64,000 nucleotides of DNA from Pseudomonas sp. TTU2014-080ASC (GCF_001446935.1 NZ_LKKK01000015.1:124001-188000); one strand, 5' to 3'. Counted from the first letter of the stretch, positions 17,417 through 27,005 are shown. Notes: generated from the letters alone by a model not told the origin. Numbers and translations: made by a program.

Positions 17417-18451
17417 TCAGGCAATTTTCAGCACGGTGCGGCCAACCAGCTGGCCCTTGCGCATGCGCTCAAAGATGTCGTTGATGTCGTCGAGGCTTTC
17501 CAGGCTGACCTGGGCTTTAACCTGACCACGGGCCGCGAAAGCGACGGCTTCGTTGAGGTCCTGGCGGGTGCCGATGTTGGAGCCGGTGATCGACAGCTCC
17601 CAGCCGCTGATAGCGGAAATCGATGCGCGCACGGTGTCAGCGTCACCCCCCGGCAGGCCGATAAATACGGCGGTGCCACCCGGACGCAGCATCTTCACCG
17701 ACTGCTCAAAAGCAGCATTGGCAGTGGCAGTCACCAGCACCGCGTGCACGCCACCGGGGATTTTCTGCTTAAGGGTTTCAACCGGATTGTCGAGGGCGTT
17801 GATCAGCACCTCGGCACCGTAACCGCGAGCCAACTCCAGCTTCTCTGGATCCACATCAATAGCGGCAACACGCAGGCCCATGGCAATCGCGTACTGCACG
17901 GCCACGTGACCGAGACCACCAATACCCATGACTGCAACCCACTGACCGGCGCGGGCGCGGGAGCGCATCAGGCCACGGTAAGTGGTAACGCCGGCGCAGA
18001 GGATTGGGGCCAACGAGTACAGATCAGCGCCTTCAGGGATGGTGGCAACAAACGCTGCCGGAGCGACCATGTATTCAGCATAACCACCTTGCTTGCTGTA
18101 GCCGGTGGACTCACGGCGCTCACAGATGGTCTCCATACCCGCCAGGCAGTATTCGCACGTGCCACAAGCGCTGTACATCCACGGCATACCGACAGCAGTA
18201 CCGATAGCAGGCTCAGTCACACCCGCGCCGAGGGCAGCCACGTGGCCGGTGATTTCGTGGCCGGGAATCAGCGGCAGCGTCGGCAAGGCCGACCAGTCGC
18301 CATCAATGGCGTGCAGATCACTGTGGCATACGCCGCAGGCCGCAATACGGATCAGCACTTCGCCCGGGCCGGGTTGCGGGATAGGTACTTGCTCAATACG
18401 CAAGGGTTCGCCTACGGCGTGTAGAACAGCGGCCTTCATTGTTTGACTCAT
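17417..18451 (-). CDS. Zinc-dependent alcohol dehydrogenase (AdhP-like)
   Basis: A 344-residue medium-chain alcohol dehydrogenase. Catalytic zinc ligands lie in ACGVCHSDLHA (C42) and PGHEITG. The structural zinc lobe CGTCEYCLAGMETIC supplies four cysteines, and GIGGLGHVAVQYA is the NAD-binding glycine motif. The ATG at 18451 has GGAG upstream; an in-frame codon twelve codons earlier is less likely. It is the first gene of the run reading into ridA-mmsA-ALDH. Sequence alone places it with AdhP/AdhA ethanol-type enzymes; in this setting it may interconvert an amino- or hydroxy-aldehyde. Confidence 0.92.
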   Translation of the reverse strand: MSQTMKAAVLHAVGEPLRIEQVPIPQPGPGEVLIRIAACGVCHSDLHAIDGDWSALPTLPLIPGHEITGHVAALGAGVTEPAIGTAVGMPWMYSACGTCEYCLAGMETICERRESTGYSKQGGYAEYMVAPAAFVATIPEGADLYSLAPILCAGVTTYRGLMRSRARAGQWVAVMGIGGLGHVAVQYAIAMGLRVAAIDVDPEKLELARGYGAEVLINALDNPVETLKQKIPGGVHAVLVTATANAAFEQSVKMLRPGGTAVFIGLPGGDADTVRASISAISGWELSITGSNIGTRQDLNEAVAFAARGQVKAQVSLESLDDINDIFERMRKGQLVGRTVLKIA

Positions 18452-18553
18452 TGCGCTCTCCAGATACAGAGGCCCGTTAGCGGGCAAAAAGAAACCTATA
18501 CCGCAAGCCTTGGCTCGCAGCAGTTTGATTAGGGGGTGGATATCCCCGGGCTG

Positions 18554-19345
18554 TTAACTCACGGGGCGTAAGCTTCGCGTAGCGCTGGCGATGGTTCGTG
18601 CCGTGTTGATCACCTTGGGCGCCAAATACTTACGGGCATCCTCTAAGCTCCAGCGGCTGATCGGCACTGAGATACCCACGGAGCCCAGCGGGTAGCCATC
18701 GGCATTAACCACAGCTGCGGCCACACTGATATCGCCAGCAAAATATTCTTCCCTCGCATAGGCGTAGCCATCACTACGCGCCTCAGCAACGATGGTCTGC
18801 AATGACTCCAGTTGCGTGACGGTGTTTGAGGTGTAACTCCTGAGCTCAGAGGCACGCAAGATTTCATCAGCTTCAGCGCGTGGCAGTACGGCCAGATATG
18901 CACGCCCTGCTGCCGTGCAGTACATCGGCAAGTGACGGCCCAATGGCATGTGGATGGAAATCTGTTTGTGGCTGGGGAAGCGCGCTACGTAGAGCATGTC
19001 CAAACCACAGGGTTCCAGCAGGTTGCAGCTCTCCTCCACATCACGGTTGAGCTCGTGCAAATACGGATTGGCGCGCTCGATAAGCTCGCTGGTCTGTAGG
19101 TAGCCGGCACCCAAATCAAGGGATTTGGGTGCTAAACGAAAGCGCTTGGTCACTGGGTCTTTGTGCAGGTAACCCAGCGCCTCAAGGGTGAAAGCCGAGC
19201 GCTGCACAGTGCTTTTATTCAAGCCCGTAACCTCAGCAAGCTCGACAAGGCTCATGCTGGGGCGTCCGGCCTTAAATGCCGTAATAATCGACAATCCTTT
19301 GCTCAAGGCCGTGATAAAGAGTGGCGAATCTTCTAGGGAACTCAT
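18554..19345 (-). CDS. IclR-family transcriptional regulator
   Basis: A 263-residue regulator. An N-terminal winged helix-turn-helix lies at about residues 10-70 (SLVELAEVTGLNKSTVQRSA), and the C-terminal IclR effector domain ends with the ISVPISRWSLEDA pattern. Family members sense small catabolic intermediates. It sits between the flavoprotein oxidase genes and the alcohol dehydrogenase run, all on one strand, so it is the natural candidate regulator of the whole catabolic region. Start has AAAGGA upstream. Confidence 0.92.
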   Translation of the reverse strand: MSSLEDSPLFITALSKGLSIITAFKAGRPSMSLVELAEVTGLNKSTVQRSAFTLEALGYLHKDPVTKRFRLAPKSLDLGAGYLQTSELIERANPYLHELNRDVEESCNLLEPCGLDMLYVARFPSHKQISIHMPLGRHLPMYCTAAGRAYLAVLPRAEADEILRASELRSYTSNTVTQLESLQTIVAEARSDGYAYAREEYFAGDISVAAAVVNADGYPLGSVGISVPISRWSLEDARKYLAPKVINTARTIASATRSLRPVS

Positions 19346-19405
19346 GGCGCTATCCTTTTGTTGCCGCGAGAAGCTCGCAGATCTCAGTGCAGTTCAAGCT
19401 GTCTT

Positions 19406-20575
19406 TCATTCGAAATGGCTCAAGACAATACCCGGCTCTACGACCGGTTGGTTGCGTTCAAATCGGTCTACGGCAAACGGCCGCATGCGTTCATCCACGA
19501 TGCCACTGACGATAGCTTTGGCCAGTAGTTCACCCGCTGCCGGTGCCCCCGCATGGCCATAGCACCAACCAGCGCTCACGAATAAACCCGCTTGCTGAGG
19601 ATGCGCTCCCAGCAACGGTCCGAAGTCTTTGGAGATGTGCACAAGCCCCGCCCACTGACGCAAAATACGTGCGTGACCCAGTTGCGGAAACATCTCCAGA
19701 TAAGCCTTAGCTGTTGCCGCCATCACCGGCACATCAGCATTCAATGTGTGCTGCGGGCGCTCCGCTACTTCAGCCCCACCGACCACTTCACCCCGCGCGG
19801 TCTGGTGCATATAACAGAGGCGATCAAGCAATGCCACTGCCGGGCCGATTAAAGGACGAGTTGGCTCCAAGGCCATCGCCTCAAGGCGCATTGGGTAACC
19901 GTCCAGGGCCACGCCGGCCAGTTGTGCCAGACGATTGCTTTCTGCACCACCTGCCAACACCACAGTGTCCGCCGCGATGTGCCGGTTACCAACCTGCACC
20001 CCGGAAACTCGCCCGGCGCTGTGCTCGATGGCGGTGACTTCTGTGCGGTAGTGAATGGCGACTCCACGGGCTTCACAGGCCTTGCGGTAGGCGTACATAG
20101 CAGCATGGTGCGGCGCCACGCCACTGTCTGGCAGATGCAAAGCAGCGCTGACCCGTTCATGGGCAATAGCTGGCAGCACCTGACGCAGTTGCGCTGGCGT
20201 CAGCAGGCTGGAGTTGATACCGCAGTCTTTATGCACGGCCAGCGTGCGGTCCAACAACTGCGCGGTGGCGCTGCGCTCGCCGACCATGGTGTAGCCACGG
20301 CGCGAATACATAACGTTTTCGCCCAGTTTTTTAGACAGTCCCTGCCACAAGTGGCAGGAATGGGCAAAGAACCTTGTCCACTCAGGTGAACTGAACGCGC
20401 CGCGAATTAACGTGCCGTTACGGCCCGACGCGCCGCCCTGCCAGTAGCCGGCATCCAACACAAGGATGTCGCGCACGCCTAGCTCAGCCAAGTTAAATGC
20501 CAGCGACAGGCCCTGTATGCCGCCGCCGACGATAATGATCGATGCCTTGCCAGGCAATGGCTTTAGCGTATTCAT
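19406..20575 (-). CDS. FAD-dependent oxidoreductase, SoxB/HcnC/OoxB-like beta subunit
   Basis: A 389-residue DAO-family flavoprotein. It has an N-terminal dinucleotide fold (IIIVGGGIQGLSLAFNLAE), GASGRNG at about residue 49 and a C-terminal FAD closure GWCYGHAGAPAAGELLAKAI. Relatives are beta subunits of sarcosine oxidase, hydrogen cyanide synthase and opine oxidase, which oxidise a C-N bond of an amino acid derivative. Its start overlaps the stop of the upstream partner by four bases (ATGA), so the two subunits are translationally coupled. Confidence 0.88.
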   Translation of the reverse strand: MNTLKPLPGKASIIIVGGGIQGLSLAFNLAELGVRDILVLDAGYWQGGASGRNGTLIRGAFSSPEWTRFFAHSCHLWQGLSKKLGENVMYSRRGYTMVGERSATAQLLDRTLAVHKDCGINSSLLTPAQLRQVLPAIAHERVSAALHLPDSGVAPHHAAMYAYRKACEARGVAIHYRTEVTAIEHSAGRVSGVQVGNRHIAADTVVLAGGAESNRLAQLAGVALDGYPMRLEAMALEPTRPLIGPAVALLDRLCYMHQTARGEVVGGAEVAERPQHTLNADVPVMAATAKAYLEMFPQLGHARILRQWAGLVHISKDFGPLLGAHPQQAGLFVSAGWCYGHAGAPAAGELLAKAIVSGIVDERMRPFAVDRFERNQPVVEPGIVLSHFE

Positions 20576-22053
20576 TGCAACGGTGCCACCACATCACCCA
20601 AACCGGCAGCCTGCGCCACGCTAAGGGCGCGGCGTGGCGGGCGCAGCGTCGGTCTGGGCAGGTTTTCCAGCGCGATACCGCTGCGCACGCTGACCAATGC
20701 GCGCAGTGAATCCCAGCAGGGCTGTCCCTGACACGGTCCCATCCCGCAGGACGTCAGGCGTTTAATCACTTCCAAATCCGTAATGCCCTGTGCAATCAAG
20801 GCTTCCACCTCATGGCAGGACACATCAAAGCATGGGCATAGCAAAGCCTTGTGCCGCGAACGGGCGGCCACCGGCAGTAGCTGATCAGCGTCAGCCGCCG
20901 AGCCCACTGTTTGCAAACGGCTCGGACGTTGCTCGCGCAATTGCAACAAGCCTTCCGCACGGCTTTGAAAAGTCAGACTGGCTTCACTCAGCCATGCGCC
21001 TGCATGCACCACCGCGTCACAACTGACACGCTCGCCAAACTGTGCAGCGCGTACCTGATTGCGTCCGATTACGCGTTTCAAATCTGCCATATAGCGTGCA
21101 GCCACCACGGTCACACCCAGCTCACGCAGGCGTTTGGCCACAGCTTCCTGTTCGCCATTGCCCACCACCACCACTTTCGCTCCCGGCGCTACGGCCTGTT
21201 GATGAGCCATGATCAAGGCGGTGCGTACATCCATCACTCCGGGTAACCACATACCCGGAACAACCGGCGGGCAAGCGCGGCGGCCAGTGGCGAGAATCAC
21301 CTGTTCGGCCTCCAGCGCCAGCGCACCTTGTGCAGGATCGTGAGGAGCGCCCAACAGCAGTTCACCCTCGCGATATGCACCAAAAACCTCCACTGCGGTG
21401 ACCAGCTGTACACGCTGATCAAGCACCGGCTCGGCCAGGCCGGCCGCCCGGGCATAGCGCGCGAGGCTTTGGCCGCGGGTTACCAGCACCACACTGCGCC
21501 CCGCTGCAGCAGCGTCGTTGGCTGCGGCGCAGCCCGCCGGGCCTCCGCCAATAACCAGAACGTCGGCACTTAGGTAACGCCCCTCAGGCACCGCAACTTC
21601 ACCCGTCGGCTCAGCCGGTTTGGCAACGCCAGCGAGGAATGCCAGAAAAGCTTCCCAACGCTGGAACAGCGAGGTCCCGCTGGGCACCAAATTGGTGTGC
21701 TCGAAGCCACCTTGTATCCAACCTGCTGGGATCAGCCGCGACAGACGCAGCACATCAAACCCAGGAAACGGCCAGCAGTTTTGCATCTCAACCCGAGCCC
21801 CAGCACTGACTGGCACTAGATCCAGTCGCACGTTGGGCACCCCGTTGACCCTGGCCAATACTCCACTCACATAGCTGCCGGAATAGCCCAGCGGGCGGTG
21901 CGACTTACGGGTCCAGGCCAGGGTGCGAATTCCATTGGCGAGCAACGCAGTAGCCAGGCTTTCACCCTCTCGTGCCCTCAGCCGGCGGCCGTTCCAGAAG
22001 AACTCGACCACCTCACGGCTGGCATGGGCCAGACGCAGGTTGGCGTTGCTCAT
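20572..22053 (-). CDS. HcnB/OoxA-like alpha subunit with SoxA-type N-terminal domain and BFD-like iron-sulfur domain
   Basis: A 493-residue protein in three parts. Residues 1-110 look like the ferredoxin-like N-terminal domain of sarcosine oxidase alpha (EGESLATALLANGIRTLAW), but the cluster-binding cysteines of the HcnA form are absent. Residues 165-390 are a pyridine-nucleotide-disulfide type fold (VIGGGPAGCAAANDAAAAG). Residues about 405-470 are a BFD-like [2Fe-2S] domain with CPCFDVSCHE and SCGMGPCQGQPC. In known relatives this subunit carries electrons away from the beta subunit. Four-base overlaps at both ends tie it to the permease upstream and the beta subunit downstream. Confidence 0.85.
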   Translation of the reverse strand: MSNANLRLAHASREVVEFFWNGRRLRAREGESLATALLANGIRTLAWTRKSHRPLGYSGSYVSGVLARVNGVPNVRLDLVPVSAGARVEMQNCWPFPGFDVLRLSRLIPAGWIQGGFEHTNLVPSGTSLFQRWEAFLAFLAGVAKPAEPTGEVAVPEGRYLSADVLVIGGGPAGCAAANDAAAAGRSVVLVTRGQSLARYARAAGLAEPVLDQRVQLVTAVEVFGAYREGELLLGAPHDPAQGALALEAEQVILATGRRACPPVVPGMWLPGVMDVRTALIMAHQQAVAPGAKVVVVGNGEQEAVAKRLRELGVTVVAARYMADLKRVIGRNQVRAAQFGERVSCDAVVHAGAWLSEASLTFQSRAEGLLQLREQRPSRLQTVGSAADADQLLPVAARSRHKALLCPCFDVSCHEVEALIAQGITDLEVIKRLTSCGMGPCQGQPCWDSLRALVSVRSGIALENLPRPTLRPPRRALSVAQAAGLGDVVAPLQ

Positions 22054-22865
22054 GCAGCGTTCCTCTTAGCTTTGCGCTGAGCCACGATGCTGATGCCCAG
22101 CATGATGATCGACAGCGTCGTCATCAGAGTGGCAACAACTGCAATCAGTGGATCGATCTCTGAGCGCAGCGAGGTAAACATGCGCTTGGTCAGCGTGGCG
22201 CTATCACCTCCACTGATAAACAGCGAGATCACCGCTTCATCCAGAGAAATGGCAAACGCGAACATGGCACCGGCAATCACTGAGAAGCGGATCTGCGGCA
22301 GCGTCACGTCGAAGAAGGCCCGTAGGCGGGAAGCCCCGAGAATGCACGCTGCGTGCTCTTGCGTCATGTCATAACTACGCAGACCGGCACCTACGTTGAT
22401 CACCACATACGGCAAAGCCAGCAACGTATGCCCCAACACAAGACCGGGAATGGTGTTGTTCAGATCAAGGCGCGCGTAGACAAAGAACAAGCCAATGGCG
22501 ATGAAGATGGTCGGCACAATCATCGGTGCCATCATCAGCCCGCGCATAAAGCCTGAGAAACGCGACTGGGTCACATGCAGGGAATAGGCTGCTGCGGTGC
22601 CCAAGGTGGTGGCCAGCAGCATGGTCAGCGTGGCCGTGATCAACGACACCGTGGTTGCTGCACGCCATTCCAAAGAAGCGAAGTAGTTAAAGAATGGCTC
22701 AATGCTCAGCGACTTGGGCGGGAAGCTCAGGTAGCGCGCATCCGACAACGACATTGGAATCACAATCAGCGTGGGCAGTACCAAAAACAGCATGGTCAGG
22801 ATCACCAGCCCATACAGCCAGGAGACACGCACTGATTCGATCAGAGTTTGTTTGATTCGAGCCAT
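22050..22865 (-). CDS. ABC transporter permease (PotC-like)
   Basis: A 271-residue inner-membrane permease with about six hydrophobic segments and the cytoplasmic EAA loop (EHAACILGASRLRAFFDVTL), which docks on the ATPase. It belongs to the polyamine/spermidine-putrescine-type import family. It starts three bases after the partner permease stop and overlaps the oxidase alpha gene by four bases, so import and oxidation are encoded as one unit. Confidence 0.92.
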   Translation of the reverse strand: MARIKQTLIESVRVSWLYGLVILTMLFLVLPTLIVIPMSLSDARYLSFPPKSLSIEPFFNYFASLEWRAATTVSLITATLTMLLATTLGTAAAYSLHVTQSRFSGFMRGLMMAPMIVPTIFIAIGLFFVYARLDLNNTIPGLVLGHTLLALPYVVINVGAGLRSYDMTQEHAACILGASRLRAFFDVTLPQIRFSVIAGAMFAFAISLDEAVISLFISGGDSATLTKRMFTSLRSEIDPLIAVVATLMTTLSIIMLGISIVAQRKAKRNAA

Positions 22866-22868
22866 GGT

Positions 22869-23750
22869 TTACTCACCACGCCGGCCGAGGCCAGCCCCTT
22901 TCTTGACGATAAACAGCATGAGTAATGTGGCCACCAGCAGCACCACACCCAGCGAGGAAGCAGCCCCCCAGTTGGCGTACATGGACACGTCGCTCTCGAT
23001 TCGCATTGAAATCATCTGCACCTTGCCACCACCGAGCAGTGCCGGCGTGACGTAGAAGCCCAGGGTGATAACGAACACCAGCGTGGCCCCAGCCGCCAAA
23101 CCTGGCAGCGACAGCGGCAGAAACACATCACGGAACGCCCGGGCCGGCGACGCACCAAAGGTGGCAGCAGCCTGGTTGTAGATCGGGTCGATGCTTTTCA
23201 TTGCGGCGTACAGCGGCAGAATCATAAACGGCAGCATGATGTGCACCATGCCAATTACCGTACCGGTGAGGTTATGCACCAACGGCAATGGCATATCCGT
23301 GATCCCCAGGCTCATCAGCAAGTCGTTGGCGATGCCCCGGCGCTGCAGAATGACCAGCCAGGCGTAAGTGCGCACCAACAACGAGGTCCACAGCGACACC
23401 AACAGCAGTGCCATCGCCAAGCTGCCCAGCCAACGCGGGCCTTTAACCATGAAGTAAGCGTAGGGATAGCCGATCAGGACGCAGACTAAGGTGACGATGA
23501 TGGCGATCTTGAATGTCTGCACAAAGGTCAGCACATAGATAGGCTCCAGCAGACGCGTGTAGTTGGCAATGGTCAGTTGACCATTGGCATCGAACAGCGA
23601 CAGCCAGAACAGCCAGCCAATCGGCAGCACAAAGGTCAGCAATACCAACAGCAGGGCCGGTATACCGGAACCCACCAGGTACCAGCGATGCAGCCGCTCG
23701 GCACGTTGCAATTCACGTGCGTTCAACGCACCCAGACCGGCGCTACTCAT
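22869..23750 (-). CDS. ABC transporter permease (PotB-like)
   Basis: A 293-residue permease of the PotB type with hydrophobic segments across its length. The EAA-type loop reads NQAAATFGASPARAFRDVFL. It forms the channel with the PotC-like protein. The ATG overlaps the TGA of the ATPase gene (ATGA, 23747-23750). Confidence 0.92.
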   Translation of the reverse strand: MSSAGLGALNARELQRAERLHRWYLVGSGIPALLLVLLTFVLPIGWLFWLSLFDANGQLTIANYTRLLEPIYVLTFVQTFKIAIIVTLVCVLIGYPYAYFMVKGPRWLGSLAMALLLVSLWTSLLVRTYAWLVILQRRGIANDLLMSLGITDMPLPLVHNLTGTVIGMVHIMLPFMILPLYAAMKSIDPIYNQAAATFGASPARAFRDVFLPLSLPGLAAGATLVFVITLGFYVTPALLGGGKVQMISMRIESDVSMYANWGAASSLGVVLLVATLLMLFIVKKGAGLGRRGE

Positions 23751-24829
23751 TGCCCGTCTCCCACCACCAGGGTGTCTTGCACATGCAGCCCCAGCACCAC
23801 ACTTTCGCCACGAGCGGGTAGGCGGCTGCTTTCTGAGCTTCGGGTCGGGCGGCGGATGGCCACGTTCATGCCCTCGCCCAAATCAACCTGCACCAGTTGG
23901 CTTTCGCCCTGGAAGATCACATCCGTGACCTGGCCGTGCAGGTGGTTATAACCGAGGGTATCGGCGGTAATAAATTGCAGTTTTTCCGGACGCACCACCA
24001 GGCTCGGGTTTTTCATGTCGTTGGTGACATTAGCGCCTTGCAGCGCACGGCCCTGGAAGATCGCCTGACCATTGTTCAGGGTGACCGGCAAGCAGGACGA
24101 CTCACCGACAAACTCGGCAATAAAGCGGTTAGCCGGACGCTCGTAAAGGTTGACCGGCGTGTCGATCTGGCAAATCTTGCCATTGCTCATCACGGCAATG
24201 CGGTCAGACATAGTCAGCGCTTCACGCTGGTCGTGGGTCACATAGACCACGGTCATACCCAGGCGCTCGTGGAGACGACGCAGCTCCAACTGCATGGTTT
24301 CACGCAGGCGTTTGTCGAGGGCCGAGAGCGGCTCGTCCATCAACAGAATCTTCGGTTCAAACACAATGGCCCGGGCAAGGGCAATGCGCTGACGCTGACC
24401 ACCGGACATTTCGGTGATATTGCGTTCGATCAGGTGATCCAGCTCTACCATCGCCAGCGCCTCTTGCACGCGCTTGCGGATATCGGCCCGGTTGTAACCG
24501 CGCAACTTCAGTGGGTACGCCACGTTCTGGAACACGTTCATATGCGGGAACAGCGCATAGCTCTGGAACATCATGCCAACGTCACGCTTGTGCGGCGGCT
24601 CGAAGATCATCTCACGACCACCAAAACGGATGCTGCCAGCATCAGGGCGAACAAACCCTGCCAGGGCCATTAACAGCGTTGTTTTCCCGGAACCGGAGGA
24701 TCCGAGCAAGGACAGAAATTCGCCGCTTTTAATCGACAGCGAAACATCATCCAACGCAGCAAAGCTGCCGTAGGTCTTCGTCAGGTTTTCAATGTCGATG
24801 GACATTGACAGTTTTTGGTCTTCGGACAT
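23747..24829 (-). CDS. ABC transporter ATP-binding protein (PotA-like)
   Basis: A 360-residue ATPase. Walker A is GSSGSGKTT, the signature TEMSGGQRQRIALARA, and Walker B ILLMDEPLSALD. A C-terminal TOBE domain holds regulatory sequence, as in PotA. It powers the two downstream permeases. I placed the start at 24829 (MSEDQKLS); an earlier TTG at 24910 would extend it into the upstream intergenic hairpin and is unlikely. The ribosome site is weak, so expression may be held below that of the binding proteins. Confidence 0.92.
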   Translation of the reverse strand: MSEDQKLSMSIDIENLTKTYGSFAALDDVSLSIKSGEFLSLLGSSGSGKTTLLMALAGFVRPDAGSIRFGGREMIFEPPHKRDVGMMFQSYALFPHMNVFQNVAYPLKLRGYNRADIRKRVQEALAMVELDHLIERNITEMSGGQRQRIALARAIVFEPKILLMDEPLSALDKRLRETMQLELRRLHERLGMTVVYVTHDQREALTMSDRIAVMSNGKICQIDTPVNLYERPANRFIAEFVGESSCLPVTLNNGQAIFQGRALQGANVTNDMKNPSLVVRPEKLQFITADTLGYNHLHGQVTDVIFQGESQLVQVDLGEGMNVAIRRPTRSSESSRLPARGESVVLGLHVQDTLVVGDGQ

Positions 24830-24875
24830 GATCACACTCGGCACACATCGGACGTCGAACGTCCTTTTTGTCGAA

Positions 24876-24898
24876 GATGAGGCGCTGAGCGCCTCATC
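24876..24898. promoter_or_regulatory. Hairpin between binding-protein and ATPase genes
   Basis: GATGAGGCGC and GCGCCTCATC pair perfectly over ten bases with a TGA loop. On the transcribed (minus) strand no U-tract follows, so it is more likely a 3'-end stabiliser or partial attenuator than a full terminator. A second small dyad GACGT-CGA-ACGTC lies at 24851-24863. Confidence 0.55.
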
Positions 24899-24923
24899 CC
24901 ACTTTTTCAACCAGGTATTCCGA

Positions 24924-25958
24924 TCACTCAGCCAGGAACAGGGCGAAACGCTGACGCACGGATTCCTGATTCGCTACCCACCACTCAGGCGACACGGTGA
25001 CTACCTTGTCGATGTTCTGAGGTGAAGTCGGCAGGCGGGCTGCCAGCTCTTCGGTGATGATCGGCAGCTCATACGCCTTGGCATTCACCGGGGAGTATGG
25101 GATCAGCGTGGCGAGCGTGGCTTGGCTTTCCGGCTTCATGATCTCAGCGATCACTTTCATGGCCAGATCTTTATTAGCCGCGCCTTTTGGTACAACCAGG
25201 CAGTCATGGCTGAGCAGTGCACCATCGAAGGTGTAATCAACTGTATCGCCGCTGGACTTAACCTCGTTTACACGACCATTCCAAATGGCTAGGAAGTCCA
25301 CTTCACGGCTGCGCAGCAGCTGCGCGGAGTCTGCACCAGCACCCCACCAGTTAGACACTTGCGGCTTGATGCGCTCCAGCACTTTGATGGCGCGCTCAAC
25401 GTCCAGCGGGTAAATATCTTTAGGAGCAACACCGTCACCGAGCAGAGCCGCTTCCATGGTCAGCCATGGTTGGCGATACAGTGCACGGGCACCTTTGAAC
25501 TCAGGGTCAAAGAACTGCTGCCAGTTTTTCGCAACAGGCGCCCCGGTGTCTTCAGCCCAAGCCAGAACGGTGGCGTAGGCATGGCTGGCGATCCAGTGGG
25601 ACGCAACCACGCTCTGATCCACGTCTTTAGCATCGATTACCGAGTAATCCAGCGCTTCAACCAGGCCCTCTTGCTGGGCTTGCGCACACTCGGTGCTGCC
25701 CAGCTCTACGATGTCCCACTTTGGCTTACCGGACATCACTTGGGCGCGGACCGCAGCCAGGCCATCCATGTTGTCTTCTTTAATGGTAATGCCCAGCGTC
25801 TTGGCCGCAGGTTCCAGGTAGGCTTTTCGCTCAGCATCCTGCAGGGCTCCGCCCCAACCAGCGAATGTCACGCTATCTGCAAGAACGGTAGTACTGGCAC
25901 CCATAGCCAATGCTGCGACAACTGCACCTTTGAGCAGGTTAATCTTCATGCACTTCAT
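24924..25958 (-). CDS. Periplasmic substrate-binding protein, PotD/PotF-like (second copy)
   Basis: A 344-residue binding protein with a signal peptide cleaved after VLA (about residue 27). The mature N-terminus DSVTFAGWGGALQDAERKAY is nearly identical in the next copy. It belongs to the SBP_bac_8/PotD group that takes cationic amines and related compounds. It lies 15 bases after its paralogue and is followed by a hairpin and then the ATPase gene. The start has AAGG eight bases upstream. Confidence 0.92.
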   Translation of the reverse strand: MKCMKINLLKGAVVAALAMGASTTVLADSVTFAGWGGALQDAERKAYLEPAAKTLGITIKEDNMDGLAAVRAQVMSGKPKWDIVELGSTECAQAQQEGLVEALDYSVIDAKDVDQSVVASHWIASHAYATVLAWAEDTGAPVAKNWQQFFDPEFKGARALYRQPWLTMEAALLGDGVAPKDIYPLDVERAIKVLERIKPQVSNWWGAGADSAQLLRSREVDFLAIWNGRVNEVKSSGDTVDYTFDGALLSHDCLVVPKGAANKDLAMKVIAEIMKPESQATLATLIPYSPVNAKAYELPIITEELAARLPTSPQNIDKVVTVSPEWWVANQESVRQRFALFLAE

Positions 25959-25973
25959 AGGATCTGCCTTAAA

Positions 25974-27005
25974 TTAGTTCTGGATAAACAGGTCAAAACG
26001 GCGTTGCACTTCTTCTTGGTTGGCTTGCCACCAAACAGGATCGAAGAACACAACTTTGTCTAGGTTTGCCGGAGCAGTCGGAAGGGTTGCCGCCAATTCG
26101 GCCGGAATAATACCGGTGTCGTAGGCTTTGACGTTGATCGGCGGGTTAGGGATCAGGGTAACCAGTGTGGCCTGACTGTGTGGCTTCATGATTTCAGCCA
26201 CAAGTTTCATCGCCAGCTCTTTGTTAGGTGCGCCTTTAGGCACTACCAAGCAGTCGTAGTCGACCAGCGCCTGATCGTAGGTGTAGTCAACCTGATCATC
26301 GGACTTTTTCAACTCGTCTACACGCGATGCCCAAATCGACAGCGCATCGACTTCACGGCTGCGAAGCAGTTGGGCCGAGTCAGAGCCACTGCGCCACCAG
26401 TTCACCACCTGCGGCTTGATGCGCTCGAGCACTTTGAACGCCCGGTCAACATCCAGTGGGTACAGTTCTTTTGGCGACACGCCATCAGCGATCAAAGCCA
26501 GCTCAAGGGTGGTGTAAGGCTGACGGTACATCGAGCGGGCGGCTTTAACTTCCGGATCGAAGAAGGCCTTCCAGGTTTTCGGGGTATTAGGGCCTGCATC
26601 ATTGGCCCATCCCAGTACGGTGGAATAAGCGTTGCTGGCGATCCAATGGGTACCGTAGAAATTCGCAGCCACACCCTCGGTACTGATTACCGAATAGTCC
26701 AGCGGCTCGGTCAGCCCCTGTTCTTGCGCCAGCACGCAGTCGTTGGAAGCCAGCTCGACCACATCCCACTTCGGCTTGCCCGACATCACCTGAGCACGAA
26801 CAGCAGCCAGGCCGTCCATGTTGTCTTCTTTAATAGTGATGCCCAGCGCTTTTTCCGCAGGTTTGAAATACGCCTTGCGCTCGGCGTCCTGCAACGCTCC
26901 ACCCCAGCCAGCAAACGTCACAGTGTCTGCTGCCTGAACCTGAGCTATCGAACTTAAGGCCATGGCGATAGCCAGGCCAGTCATCCGCCATCTTGTTGAT
27001 CGCAT
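25974..27005 (-). CDS. Periplasmic substrate-binding protein, PotD/PotF-like (first copy)
   Basis: A 343-residue paralogue of the following gene. The two share long identical runs (for example LERIKPQV, SDSAQLLRSREVD or ADSAQLLRSREVD, and CLVVPKGA) but differ at scattered sites. A signal peptide ends after VQA (about residue 26). ATG at 27005 has AGGAG six bases upstream. Both proteins presumably feed the one PotABC-like transporter, perhaps with different substrates or affinities. Confidence 0.92.
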   Translation of the reverse strand: MRSTRWRMTGLAIAMALSSIAQVQAADTVTFAGWGGALQDAERKAYFKPAEKALGITIKEDNMDGLAAVRAQVMSGKPKWDVVELASNDCVLAQEQGLTEPLDYSVISTEGVAANFYGTHWIASNAYSTVLGWANDAGPNTPKTWKAFFDPEVKAARSMYRQPYTTLELALIADGVSPKELYPLDVDRAFKVLERIKPQVVNWWRSGSDSAQLLRSREVDALSIWASRVDELKKSDDQVDYTYDQALVDYDCLVVPKGAPNKELAMKLVAEIMKPHSQATLVTLIPNPPINVKAYDTGIIPAELAATLPTAPANLDKVVFFDPVWWQANQEEVQRRFDLFIQN

